A DNA stretch of 64,000 nucleotides from positions 1 to 64,000 of the forward strand of contig NZ_ADGX01000022.1 of assembly GCF_000177675.1 (NCBI RefSeq), in the 5' to 3' direction. This stretch comes from Parafrankia sp. EUN1f (GTDB lineage: Bacteria > Actinomycetota > Actinomycetes > Frankiales > Frankiaceae). The notes under the pieces were generated by a model. It made no database searches. It worked only from the letters and a program-made list of their open reading frames with translations, and was not told where the DNA came from. Below, piece after piece: positions 17,550-26,480 of the stretch; within the stretch, counting starts at the first letter, position 1, and every line of letters starts with the position of its first letter. The translations under genes were made by a program, and so were the position numbers.

Positions 17550-17741
17550 ATGCGGCGCTACTACTATCGATCGCCCTTCGCGACCATCCTCCGATGGACG
17601 CTGGGAACCGGCACCTTGATCCTCTTCCTGACCGGCCTTCAGTGGCTTTTCGTCAAAGCTCTTCCCGCGATTCTTCCGTTCACGGTCGTCGGAATCCTGG
17701 TCGTCGCGGTCGTGTGGAGCCTCCATCGACTCCGAGAGTAG
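17550..17741 (+). CDS. Small membrane protein of the transfer region
   Basis: The 63-residue protein has two hydrophobic helices (about 13-30 and 38-57) after a basic, tyrosine-rich start, and ends in basic residues. A clear TAGGAGA ribosome-binding site precedes the ATG. It belongs to a row of small genes leading to the TraB-like translocase. Small membrane proteins in this position in Streptomyces elements act in plasmid spread (Spd proteins). Equivalence is inferred from context, not sequence. Confidence 0.65.
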   Translation: MRRYYYRSPFATILRWTLGTGTLILFLTGLQWLFVKALPAILPFTVVGILVVAVVWSLHRLRE

Positions 17742-17908
17742 CGAAGAACCTCTGATTCTCACAGCAGGAGCGCCCCCATTTTCGGGGACCTAGCCGAGGA
17801 CGCCGATGGACCTGTAGGGCTCATCCGCCACTTCATGACGCCTGCCATGAACCCGGCACCGAGTTTCCTCACTCCGTTCCCTGACCCACCGCAGAAGGAG
17901 CTATCACG

Positions 17909-18271
17909 ATGTCCAACTCACGCAACGCTCACACCAGCGAGACCGGCGACACCGTGGTTTTCGGAAGTCTGGTGTTGGCCGATCTGGAGAACCGTGCCAC
18001 CCGAGCGTACGCCGATCACGGGGACGGCTACACCGCGTCATCTGTCCTGCATGTGCTGTGGATGGATCACGCCGACGAGTCCGCCCGGGAGGCGCTGAAC
18101 CTCGTCTTTGCCGAGCTGGAAAGGTACCACGCGAGGGCCCGGAAGGCGTGGCACGACCTGTACAACGCGTGGGCGGTGGCGGCGGGTTTGGATCCCATTC
18201 CCGACGAGCCCGACGAGGTTCTCGGCGACGAGCTCGGCACCGACTACGACTTCGACCCCGACAGCACGTGA
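17909..18271 (+). CDS. Uncharacterised 120-aa protein of the transfer region
   Basis: The family function is unknown. The soluble, acidic protein has a helical middle (DESAREALNLVFAELERYHAR, written here as a 21-residue region at about 59-79, shortened: EALNLVFAELERYH) and an Asp/Glu-rich C-terminus. An AAGGAG ribosome-binding site lies 8 bp before the ATG. It is co-directional with the small membrane protein genes and traB, so it is probably a transfer-module gene. Confidence 0.72.
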   Translation: MSNSRNAHTSETGDTVVFGSLVLADLENRATRAYADHGDGYTASSVLHVLWMDHADESAREALNLVFAELERYHARARKAWHDLYNAWAVAAGLDPIPDEPDEVLGDELGTDYDFDPDST

Positions 18272-18320
18272 AACCGCATCGTCCTGTTCACCTCCTCAAG
18301 GAAAGGGTCCGGCACTCACA

Positions 18321-18512
18321 ATGGTGAGCATCTCCATCGTCGTTCTCCTGCTCTTCGCGGTCGTGGTTCTCGTCCGCTCGTACCGACTTTCCATCTCGTC
18401 GGCGCTGCTGTGCATCGTGCTCGGCTTCTACCTGGCCTCCTCCAGCCTAGCCCCGACGATCGGCGACATCATCGGCGAAGTCATCGGGATCGTCTCGACC
18501 GTCGGGGTCTAG
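18321..18512 (+). CDS. Small hydrophobic membrane protein, Spd-like candidate
   Basis: Starting at the ATG at 18321 gives 63 residues that are almost entirely hydrophobic. There are two membrane helices (about 3-19 and 25-42) and a glycine/isoleucine-rich C-terminal segment (PTIGDIIGEVIG). An AAGGAAAG motif precedes it. It lies 50 bp after the 120-aa gene and 250 bp before the translocase. Spread proteins of actinobacterial conjugation have similar size and character. That role is inferred. Confidence 0.62.
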   Translation: MVSISIVVLLLFAVVVLVRSYRLSISSALLCIVLGFYLASSSLAPTIGDIIGEVIGIVSTVGV

Positions 18513-18759
18513 GGGGAAATAGAGTTCCGCCTCTCGTCCTCGCGATGGCTGCCCTCTCGGATGAAAGCCCGCCGGTAATACTGCCGATTCGGCTCGTGCA
18601 AGGAAACCGCAAGACCGTCGGCCTCCACCGCCTGGAGGCAACCTGGCGACGTAAGAAACAAACGACACCGAGCTACTGAATTCGCCCCGGGGCGCGGTCC
18701 TGACCGCCAAGACAGACGCCGCGCCCCGGGCTCCCCGCTCTCACGGAGGAACCATAAGT

Positions 18760-20985
18760 ATGTCCGAGAATTTTCCCTCGACACCGTCCGATCCGGCTGG
18801 GACGCCGTCCGGCACCGGCGGATGGGTGCCTGACGTCAGCCCTGAGGCAGGCTCCCTCGTCCCGTACGGGTCCGGCGACCGGCTGCCCGCTGCACCGGCG
18901 CAGATCGTCTACGACCTCGTGAAGGCCGCACCGCGGGACGGCCGGTCCGACACCGAGGACGTGGTCGTGACCGGCGTCGCGGTCAATCCGCCCGAACCGC
19001 CGCCGAGTCCATGGGCGCTTGCCCGGTCCGGCGCGCGGCGGCCGGTCATGCCGACCTGGCTGCGATCGTGGGCAGCGCTGCGATCGGCGGCCCGGTGGTT
19101 CGCTGGCTACTGCTTCCACACGGCTCTGTTCCATGCCGTCCGGCTACCGTTCTACGCCGCCGTTCTGTTCTGGCGTGCGCCCCGTGGCCTCGGGCGCGCA
19201 GCGACCGGCGCCGCCGGTTGGCTGACCGACGCCGAGACCCGACCGGCCCGTGCAACGGCGATCCGTCGGGAGGAGACGAGCGAGTACCTCAGGCTGGCGA
19301 AGCTGCGGGACGCGCGTGTCCGCGTACGCACCATCGTGGCCATCGCCGCGGGACTGCCGACTACCGCGGCATTCACGATCGCGTGGATGGCCACTCCCCC
19401 GGCGGTCCATCTGGTCATCCTCGCGATTCTGGTCGGCGTCCTGGGCACGCTCGGCGCGCCGGCGGACCGGCCACTCGTCGGGCCGGCCGTCACTCCGACC
19501 AAGGTCGGCCGGCTGACCGCTGACATCGTGGTCCGCGCGCTGGAGTCGCTCGGCATCGCCGAGATCAACAAGGCACGTCGGGAGGGTGGTGGGATCACGT
19601 TTCCCGCGCCGATCACCCGTGATGGGCCCGGATGGCGCGCGGACGTTGACCTTCCCTACGGCGTGACCGTGTCCGACATCCTCGACCGCCGGGAACGTCT
19701 CGCGTCCGGCCTGCGCCGTCCGATCGGGTGCGTGTGGCCCGAAGCCGTCCACGACACCCACGCCGGTCGACTCGTGCTGTGGGTGGGCGACGAGGACATG
19801 TCCAAGGCCAACGCCGCCGAGTGGCCGTTGGCACGGCGCGGCACCGCCGACGTGTTCGCGCCCCTGCCGTTCGGGTCCGATGCCCGCGGCCGACCGGTCA
19901 CGGTCCTGCTACCGGAGAACAACGTGCTCGTCGGGTCGCTGCCGGGCGCGGGCAAGACCTCGGCGGTGCGGGTGCTCTTGCTCGCCTGCGGGCTGGACCC
20001 CACGTGTGAGGTGTGGGTCTACAACCTCAAGGGCACCGGCGACTTGGACGCCGCCGAGAAGTTCGCCCACCGGTGCGTCACGGGCATCGACGATGCCAGC
20101 GTCGAAGCCGCACTCGTCGCGCTTCGCGACCTGCGCGCCGAGGTCGTCCGCCGCGCCACCGCGTTGAAGAACCTCCCGAAGGACCTGTGCCCGGACGGCA
20201 AGGTCACCCGCGCTCTGGCCAACCGCCGATCTCTCGGCCTGCACCTGCTCGTCGCGTTCTTCGACGAGTGCCAGAACCTGTTCACCCATCCCGTCTACGG
20301 GGAGGAAGCCGGCACGCTGGCCACCGACGTCATCAAGCTCGGACGGGCCCTCGGCGTCGTCCTCGTTCTGGCCACCCAGCGCCCGGACGCGAACAGCCTC
20401 CCGACCGGCGTGTCGTCCAGCGTCTCGGTGCGGTTCTGCCTGCGGGTCATGGGCCAGGTCGAAAACGACATGATCCTCGGGACGTCGATGTACAAGAACG
20501 GCATCCGGGCGACCACGCTCCGGCCCACCGACAAGGGAATCGGCTACCTCGTCGGCGCGACGGATGACCCGCTCATCGTCCGGGCCGCCTACATCGACAC
20601 ACCAACAGCCGAGAAGATAGCCGACCGGGCACGCGCAGTCCGTATCCAGGCTGGCGCACTCGCCGGAATCGCGGCAGGCGAAGCCCCACCGGAACCAGCC
20701 GGAAGAACGTCGACCATTCTGGACGACGTGTTGGCCGTGTTTCCTGCCAGCGAAACCAAGGTCTGGTCGGAGACCATCGTCGCTCGACTTGCCGAGCTAC
20801 GCCCCGACGCGTACACCGGGTGGGGCGCCGAGCAACTTACCGTCGCTCTCAAGCCCTATGGGATTTCCCCCGGCCAGGTGTGGGGCACGACCCCCGGTGG
20901 TAAAGGCGCCAACAGGCGCGGGATCGAGCGACAGCAGGTCGTCTCAGCGATCACGGATCGTAGCAGAAGTGGGGGCGGTGACTGA
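18760..20985 (+). CDS. traB: TraB/TraSA-type FtsK-like DNA translocase
   Basis: This 741-residue protein is the predicted transfer motor, which moves double-stranded DNA between mycelial cells as a hexamer. The N-terminal third has a variable acidic/proline region and hydrophobic segments (about 110-145 and 190-225, for example VHLVILAILVGVLGTLG). The FtsK/SpoIIIE motor follows, with Walker A SLPGAGKTSAV near residue 395, Walker B LLVAFFDECQN near 500 and ATQRPDANSLP. The C-terminal domain (about 645-741) could be the winged-helix DNA-reading part. GGAGGA precedes the ATG. Palindromic repeats just after the stop codon are candidate recognition sites. Confidence 0.92.
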   Translation: MSENFPSTPSDPAGTPSGTGGWVPDVSPEAGSLVPYGSGDRLPAAPAQIVYDLVKAAPRDGRSDTEDVVVTGVAVNPPEPPPSPWALARSGARRPVMPTWLRSWAALRSAARWFAGYCFHTALFHAVRLPFYAAVLFWRAPRGLGRAATGAAGWLTDAETRPARATAIRREETSEYLRLAKLRDARVRVRTIVAIAAGLPTTAAFTIAWMATPPAVHLVILAILVGVLGTLGAPADRPLVGPAVTPTKVGRLTADIVVRALESLGIAEINKARREGGGITFPAPITRDGPGWRADVDLPYGVTVSDILDRRERLASGLRRPIGCVWPEAVHDTHAGRLVLWVGDEDMSKANAAEWPLARRGTADVFAPLPFGSDARGRPVTVLLPENNVLVGSLPGAGKTSAVRVLLLACGLDPTCEVWVYNLKGTGDLDAAEKFAHRCVTGIDDASVEAALVALRDLRAEVVRRATALKNLPKDLCPDGKVTRALANRRSLGLHLLVAFFDECQNLFTHPVYGEEAGTLATDVIKLGRALGVVLVLATQRPDANSLPTGVSSSVSVRFCLRVMGQVENDMILGTSMYKNGIRATTLRPTDKGIGYLVGATDDPLIVRAAYIDTPTAEKIADRARAVRIQAGALAGIAAGEAPPEPAGRTSTILDDVLAVFPASETKVWSETIVARLAELRPDAYTGWGAEQLTVALKPYGISPGQVWGTTPGGKGANRRGIERQQVVSAITDRSRSGGGD

Positions 20986-20995
20986 CGGATTGTGC

Positions 20996-21084
20996 TGCTA
21001 GGTCTAGCACCCCTACCTGCTAGGTCTAGCAGCACCTCTAGCAGCCGAAAGCTACTCTGAGCTGGGCTCTAGTCGCCTAGCAGG
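20996..21084. repeat. Palindromic repeat cluster after traB; candidate clt site
   Basis: TGCTAGGTCTAGCA, itself a 6+2+6 palindrome, occurs at 20996-21009 and 21018-21031. Further half-sites TCTAGCAG (21037-21044) and CCTAGCAG (21077-21084) follow. In Streptomyces plasmids the TraB recognition locus (clt), made of short repeats, lies by traB. The unit here differs from published 8-bp repeats. Operator or replication iteron functions are alternatives. Confidence 0.5.
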
Positions 21085-21241
21085 GCTCCAGCGGAGAGCC
21101 GCGAAACGGGCCAGAGAGGGGTTCCCGCCCCTCCCCACCCGTCGCTAGACCACCATAGTCGGACGTGACCTATCGTAGTCGCACACGGCGACGAGGTCGC
21201 ACGGGACCAAGCGGAACACCGCACTCGCGAAGAGGAGAATA

Positions 21242-21469
21242 ATGCCCACAAGGATCTCCGCATCGGCGACGACCCCCGGAACTTCCGAAGAACGCGGCAC
21301 GCGACTATGGACAGCTAACGATCTGGCTCGCTATCTCGGCGTACCCATAAACACCATCTACAAATGGCGAAGTACCGGGGAGGGTCCTCCGGCGTACCGC
21401 GTCGGACGGTACCTCCGCTTCGACGCGGTGGACGTAGCCGACTGGCTTGAGAAGCAGAGGAGTGAGTAA
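21242..21469 (+). CDS. xis: Excisionase / AlpA-like helix-turn-helix protein
   Basis: The 75-residue protein has a winged helix-turn-helix of the MerR/Xis type: LWTANDLARYLGVPINTIYKW, here a 21-residue helix-turn-helix block at about 21-41 with key residues LARYLG and TIYKW. It is followed by the wing YRVGRYLRFDAVDVADWL. Such proteins bend att DNA and steer the integrase towards excision. The ATG follows GAGGAG. A strong hairpin terminator lies 120 bp downstream. It is far from int in the integrated form, unlike the usual adjacent arrangement, though int and xis both belong to the core module. Confidence 0.85.
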   Translation: MPTRISASATTPGTSEERGTRLWTANDLARYLGVPINTIYKWRSTGEGPPAYRVGRYLRFDAVDVADWLEKQRSE

Positions 21470-21590
21470 CAGCGGGAATCCACCGCCAGCCAGGGAACGC
21501 CGGCCCGCGAGTCAACGCTAACCAGTTTCGACGAGCGAACCAGTCAACCAGGGACCCGAACGCCGGACAACAGAAATCCCTGAAGTAAAA

Positions 21591-21626
21591 ACGACCCCCA
21601 ACACCCGGTGAGGTGTTGGGGGTCGT
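21591..21626. terminator. Hairpin terminator after xis
   Basis: A perfect 15-bp inverted repeat (ACGACCCCCAACACC and its complement) with a six-base loop is followed by TTCGGTTTT on the plus strand and preceded by an A-rich stretch. It can stop transcription of xis and also the convergent minus-strand genes. Confidence 0.85.
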
Positions 21627-21713
21627 TTCGGTTTTCGGTGATGAAGTTCAGATTTTCCTGTGCCTGAGCTGACCGACGGTGCCGTCAGGCGACCGACGGC
21701 CACCCCGGCATGG

Positions 21714-21962
21714 TCAGGAACCTCCCTGCGTCGATCCGCAGCCACACGGGCTGACCAGCCACGTCCGCCGCGCGGAGACGCTCGGGTCGATGATCCCGGT
21801 CATCGCCTCCACGTACCGCACGGCGAGCATGGCCGACGGCCGGTGCCGTAGCGGCGACGGCTGACCGTCAGACTCGACGAACATCAGGTGTACCGGCCCT
21901 GGATCGTCGCTCGCGAGGATCACGACACGGGCGGCCGTCGTCGCGCCCACGGCCCTACCCAC
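21714..21962 (-). CDS. Uncharacterised 82-aa protein
   Basis: Starting at GTG 21962, the frame begins inside the end of the upstream gene (GTGGGTAG overlap), which argues for coupled translation. The product has a beta-like N-terminal half (ARVVILASDDPGPVHLMFVE) and a short helical part. The family is unknown. It lies between the terminator and a second small gene on the same strand. Confidence 0.5.
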   Translation of the reverse strand: MGRAVGATTAARVVILASDDPGPVHLMFVESDGQPSPLRHRPSAMLAVRYVEAMTGIIDPSVSARRTWLVSPCGCGSTQGGS

Positions 21963-22245
21963 CGGTGCGGGCGCCGAGGGCCGCGCCAACGGCCTTCCAG
22001 TCGGCGTCCTCTTCATCGTGGCCGATGACCTTGAACGACATTTCGCCGTCCACCATCGACGCCAGGGTGCACGCGATGGGCAGCGTGCGCAGTGCGGCCG
22101 CCAGCGTCGCGGGATGGACGCCGTCCGGGACGGTCACCGTGACGTAGCGGTAGGGGCCTGTTCCTTCCTCTCGGATCGTGAGCGCGGTGTCGGGGATGCT
22201 CCCAGCGCGGGCGGCGCGCTTGGGGGCTGACAACATGTCGGACAC
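21955..22245 (-). CDS. Uncharacterised 96-aa protein
   Basis: A near-ideal AGGAGG lies 8 bp before the GTG at 22245, which decides the start. The product combines a basic N-terminus with a small alpha/beta domain (YRYVTVTVPDGVHPATLAAA) and an acidic helical end. No known motif is seen. It is the first gene of a two-gene minus-strand unit convergent with xis, probably an accessory or regulatory gene of the element. Confidence 0.6.
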   Translation of the reverse strand: MSDMLSAPKRAARAGSIPDTALTIREEGTGPYRYVTVTVPDGVHPATLAAALRTLPIACTLASMVDGEMSFKVIGHDEEDADWKAVGAALGARTGG

Positions 22246-22364
22246 GGTGTCGACCTCCTGAAGGGTCGGTGCCGAGGGCCGCCCCTGGTGCTGACTCACC
22301 GGAGGCGGCCCGCCCTCTTTTCGGGCTACTGGGCACGCTACACGCCCCCTTCCACCATCGGTAG

Positions 22365-22386
22365 CCCTAGGGTGGTAGTCCCTAGG
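22365..22386. promoter_or_regulatory. Direct repeats before the small HTH gene; candidate operator
   Basis: CCCTAGGG at 22365-22372 and CCCTAGG at 22380-22386 lie in a 15-bp periodic arrangement, each preceded by GGTAG. They end 7 bp before the GTG of the downstream DNA-binding protein. No ribosome-binding site is visible between, so the transcript may be leaderless and autoregulated through these sites. Confidence 0.45.
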
Positions 22387-22392
22387 TTAGTA

Positions 22393-22605
22393 GTGGTGGG
22401 CCGGCTGATCACGATCTCCGAGGTGCAGGAGCTACTGCGCCCGTCGTCACCGGACGGGCACCTCTCACGCCGCCGCGCGGACCAGATCACGCGGAAGGTC
22501 GGCTTCCCGGAACCCGCACAGAAGACCCCAGCCGGCCGATTCTGGGACGAGGAGGAGGTCCGCACGTGGATCGCGGCGAATCGATCATCAGACGATGTCG
22601 AATGA
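22393..22605 (+). CDS. Small AlpA/Xis-like DNA-binding protein
   Basis: From GTG 22393 the product is 70 residues with a winged-HTH layout. ITISEVQELLRP leads to a helix with RRADQITRKVGFPEP, and the wing reads PAGRFWDEEEVRTWI. This resembles the AlpA/MerR-like regulators of actinobacterial elements. It converges on the NB-ARC gene and sits next to CCTAGG repeats. It could be a second directionality factor or a transcription regulator of the element. Confidence 0.72.
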   Translation: MVGRLITISEVQELLRPSSPDGHLSRRRADQITRKVGFPEPAQKTPAGRFWDEEEVRTWIAANRSSDDVE

Positions 22606-22643
22606 TGCGATTACTGAAGATTAGTGCCGGTTCCGGCAAACGC

Positions 22644-25600
22644 TCACGGCCACCAGCGCTGACAGTCCAGTATGCCAAGAGCAGCTTCTTCCACAGCCTC
22701 GTTCCCGCCATATTTGGCGACAACTGACGCAGCAGGAAGAATAGCTTGAACAAAAGTTGACCGCCCCATCTTGGCTCCCTCTTCGAGAACTAGCCTCCAC
22801 CAGAAGATCATAGATTTGGCGGTCGCCAACCGCATAAGCGTCTTCGAAAGACGGTCAGCAATTACACCTTGCGGCCTGGATCTGCAGATCAATTCCGCGA
22901 CACGCGAATGATGACCATCCAGCATTGATTCCGGGATGCCCGGCACCATGCGCCAGCCGTCGCGCGGACACAAAATATCGATCAGGTCAAGAAAAGGTCG
23001 AAATCGTCGAGAATCTACATAAGGTGCAACGGCCGCAAGGAAGAACGCCCATTGCAATGTGTCCGAAACCTTCCGCATACTATGGAGGGCTGCTCGCACA
23101 AGTACTTCTCGTGATTCTCCGTCTGCACACCGACATAGACACAGTAGTGCGCGAGCGTACACATACCCCTCAGTCTCACCTGCCAATGCTGCTGCGGGAT
23201 CGTCTGCCAATCCAAGGTCTGTCTCCCAGTCACCCCGCATCGCAATCGCGGCCAGCGTCCACGGCATTACGTAGCCGCCCAGTTCGCGTGCAGTCGCAAG
23301 GGCCTCCGGCCCCATGTCGGCAGGGACATACTGCACAAGTTCTGCGAATTCCCGCGCCTTCACCAAGTCATCGTTATTTATATCAAGAACCGAGCGGAAT
23401 GCCAAGACGGCGATGTCGCGACGAAGTCGGGGATCCGGAAGATTATGTTTAAGTAGCTGAACCGTTAGATCGAGACGACTGGAAGGCCACTGCTCGGTAT
23501 TAATTATATCCTCAAGGCGCGCGGCGATTCGACCATCGTCAACACCCGCGGTCACGAATGGCAGCAGCTCATCAAACTCGACCGCACTCCATCCCGCCAC
23601 GTGAAGGGGCTCGACAGCATCTAGAATGGAACTTACCGACAGATCATTATCAATTCGAAGGATCGCAACTTCAAGCGCGGCCCGCTGCTCCGGAGACTTT
23701 GCCGAGCTGCGCATATCCTTAAACTCTGTAGACGACACCACCTGGCGTTCCTCGCCCAATATCAAGGCATACTCAGATACAGTCTTTGCAACATCACCCG
23801 CGTCGTCGATCCTCTGACATACCAGAAATGCCCGCCGCAGAAGCGAGTGGTCGAGTTCGAGGGATATTCCGTCAAGTGTGTAGAACCAGTCATCGAGATT
23901 ATCGCTGCGAGCAAGTAGATCCAACGCTTCCAGCTGTGCATTAATTCTTGCAGTCTCGGAAAGAAATTCCGAGACTGCACCGAGGCACTCAGCCCGCATC
24001 GCATCACTATCGACCGAGTGTGTGCAGCGCAGCATCTCGTCCACCAAAAGAGGCGTAACCTTTTCGCCGCATTCGATTACCGATCGTATCGAAAATAGTC
24101 TGTGGTAAGGATCCTCGACACTGAGTGCGATGTCAACAAGTCTCGACCGTCGATCGGGAATCATTTCGTCATCGAATGCGAGAAATGCCTCGAATCGCTG
24201 CGGGTGCCCCTCTATCCCAGAGGCCAGCGCGAGGGCCCAGCGAGAGAATATCGAACGCTGATCCCCGTCGAGTCGTCGAGAAATTTCACATAGCGCCTGG
24301 ACTTTATGTACCCTATATACCTCGCCAGCGTCGCTACTCCAGGATCTCAACGACTCGATAATCCGATCTAGCCTCGACTGATCTAGATGTGGGATCAGTA
24401 CAGATAGGGCGCCACTGCTCTTCTCCGTAAGAGCCCGAGAAAACGCTTCGATCAACATCTCGGAAAACTCGACGGGGTCGATATGATGCTTTAGAAGTAT
24501 CAAATTTCTGGACCATCGTTCGATAGTCGACACCTTCGCGCCATCGACCACCATCCGCAGTAGCGTCAAAGGCATGGAGCGAGCAAGGCTTGCCAAGCGC
24601 ACGGAATCAGAGTAGATGAAGTCATCCAGGCGATCGAGAGTTTCGTGGATTAATGCGTCACGCGATGCTTCAGGAACAAGGTCGATAATCTCGCAGACCG
24701 CTGAGACTCTGTCTCGACCCTCAGGGATCGCACCTACATGCTCCAAGCAGTATTCGAGCGTCCAAATCCCAGATTCTACGAGACGATACATCAGCTTGGG
24801 AGGAACTCGGGATACTCGGAGCAGAATCGAGCCCTTCATCGCGACATAACGGATCTCCATCCCAAGAGTGGTGGCCAGCCGGCCTTCCGCTAAGTCGCGA
24901 TCAGTACGCTCCTTTGCCAGCCTCCAAGCCGTGTCAACGTCCGATAGATAAGAGTTAATCATCCCCAACTGTTCATGTACATCGAACCAAACATTAATCA
25001 GTACTCCGTCGCCGCTACCCTCTAGAGCAAGAACTTGATCAATAGTATTAGGAATGTCGCTTGCCGCCAAATGGGGTATTAGCCAGGCTAGTCCATAGCG
25101 GTCGGCGAGATCGATACTGACCCGTTCGCGCAGCCCAGGAAATCCGCTCTGGACTCCTCCCCACCGGCACAGAAGTGCTTCCGAGAGCACGCGGTTCAAC
25201 CACTCATAACGACCTTCGGGAATGCTGACCCGCATGTAGTCAAAGAGAAGATCATGAAGAGTTATTGTGCCTGTAAATCGGTCGACACGGACGAGAGAGC
25301 GCAGCCCGAGCAGGTTGACCATTTCCTCGACGTCAAGGGAGTCAAGGCCCCCTGTCGCTCCCCACAGCAAGGCGACGATATCAATCGGCACTGGCCCACG
25401 GCCGGCAAATACAACCAGGTCTCGAAAACGATCAGATTCAGATGGCGGCAGCGCTTGGACCGAAACATCGAGCGCAGCGAACAGATTTTGGTATAGGTAG
25501 CCGGGAAAGCGAGCTGTTAGTTTATGCAGAGTGGCACCACGAAGTCGTTCTACAATATACTGCCATCGGCTTCCGAGCCGAAACATGGAGCCGACCAATG

Positions 25601-26480
25601 CAAGCGCCAAGGCCAGTCCATCGCAGCGCTCCACGATTTCATCTGCGACGGCCGGTAGCTCATCGACTGTAAGACCGGCATACTTAGCCAGCATCCGTCG
25701 AGCCGTGTGCTCGTCGAGCATCGCCAGCTCATAGGCTGCGGCGTCCGCGTACCACGCAGCGCGGGTGCGGGAGGTGACCAGGACTCGCACACTGGAAGGG
25801 AGTCGGAGAGCCTCAACGATCGCGATATCCCACACGTCGTCGAGCACGATCAAACATTGAGCGCCACTCAGCAATGATCTCAGGCGCCTTACGCCGACAT
25901 CTACATCACTAACGTGCGACGAGTCACCGAAAGCATTCAAGAGGTGTCTGAGGATTCCAGCGATGTCCGGCTCGGATCCGATTCGTTCCCACACGATGCC
26001 ATCGGGGAACAAACTGCAGACTACTGGATCATGAATCAGCGCAACGGCCAACGTGGATTTTCCGGCGCCGCCCATGGCCCAGACTCCGACTACCTGAGAA
26101 TTAGTCGAGTCCGTTAACAGCGCGCGAAGCGCATGGAGGTCCTCGGCGCGAATGACGTGATGAGGCGGAAGGGACGGCAGCAGGTCTCGCGCTGGCTGAA
26201 CTCGGCTGCGCGCGGTGCTCGTAGTCGATCCGCAGGAAAATACCGCGTTCCCTGGGAAGAGCTGCGCCGCTTCCTTGAACAGCGCATCCTGAAGACCAGG
26301 CCGGACGCCGCTAGCAATCAAACTTGAGACTTCGGCCCAGAAGGTCTGTGCATCAGATGCCTGCCAGGACGGATGTCGATTGGCAGGTAGACCGGCGTTC
26401 GTTAAGAGATGACGCGCTCTCGCTGGATCACAAAACGCGTCCGCGAACGCCTCGACCTCGACCTGTGATAGCGCACTCAC
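22644..26480 (-). CDS. EAD1-NB-ARC STAND ATPase (NLR-like sensor)
   Basis: The 1278-residue protein begins with an effector-associated domain of EAD1 type (residues 1-82, with LLTNAGLPANRHP and the end motif FPGNAVF). An NB-ARC ATPase follows: Walker A MGGAGKSTLAV (136-146), Walker B CLIVLDDVWD (209-218), sensor VLVTSRTR and a GLALALALVG block. Winged-helix and about 750 residues of helical sensor repeats complete it. In bacterial STAND systems the sensor detects invasion, oligomerises and recruits an effector through a matching EAD. No second EAD1 protein is seen in this window, so its effector is missing or located elsewhere. Its sequence is A/T-richer than neighbouring transfer genes. Start is GTG 26480. 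Confidence 0.9.
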   Translation of the reverse strand: MSALSQVEVEAFADAFCDPARARHLLTNAGLPANRHPSWQASDAQTFWAEVSSLIASGVRPGLQDALFKEAAQLFPGNAVFSCGSTTSTARSRVQPARDLLPSLPPHHVIRAEDLHALRALLTDSTNSQVVGVWAMGGAGKSTLAVALIHDPVVCSLFPDGIVWERIGSEPDIAGILRHLLNAFGDSSHVSDVDVGVRRLRSLLSGAQCLIVLDDVWDIAIVEALRLPSSVRVLVTSRTRAAWYADAAAYELAMLDEHTARRMLAKYAGLTVDELPAVADEIVERCDGLALALALVGSMFRLGSRWQYIVERLRGATLHKLTARFPGYLYQNLFAALDVSVQALPPSESDRFRDLVVFAGRGPVPIDIVALLWGATGGLDSLDVEEMVNLLGLRSLVRVDRFTGTITLHDLLFDYMRVSIPEGRYEWLNRVLSEALLCRWGGVQSGFPGLRERVSIDLADRYGLAWLIPHLAASDIPNTIDQVLALEGSGDGVLINVWFDVHEQLGMINSYLSDVDTAWRLAKERTDRDLAEGRLATTLGMEIRYVAMKGSILLRVSRVPPKLMYRLVESGIWTLEYCLEHVGAIPEGRDRVSAVCEIIDLVPEASRDALIHETLDRLDDFIYSDSVRLASLARSMPLTLLRMVVDGAKVSTIERWSRNLILLKHHIDPVEFSEMLIEAFSRALTEKSSGALSVLIPHLDQSRLDRIIESLRSWSSDAGEVYRVHKVQALCEISRRLDGDQRSIFSRWALALASGIEGHPQRFEAFLAFDDEMIPDRRSRLVDIALSVEDPYHRLFSIRSVIECGEKVTPLLVDEMLRCTHSVDSDAMRAECLGAVSEFLSETARINAQLEALDLLARSDNLDDWFYTLDGISLELDHSLLRRAFLVCQRIDDAGDVAKTVSEYALILGEERQVVSSTEFKDMRSSAKSPEQRAALEVAILRIDNDLSVSSILDAVEPLHVAGWSAVEFDELLPFVTAGVDDGRIAARLEDIINTEQWPSSRLDLTVQLLKHNLPDPRLRRDIAVLAFRSVLDINNDDLVKAREFAELVQYVPADMGPEALATARELGGYVMPWTLAAIAMRGDWETDLGLADDPAAALAGETEGYVYARALLCLCRCADGESREVLVRAALHSMRKVSDTLQWAFFLAAVAPYVDSRRFRPFLDLIDILCPRDGWRMVPGIPESMLDGHHSRVAELICRSRPQGVIADRLSKTLMRLATAKSMIFWWRLVLEEGAKMGRSTFVQAILPAASVVAKYGGNEAVEEAALGILDCQRWWP

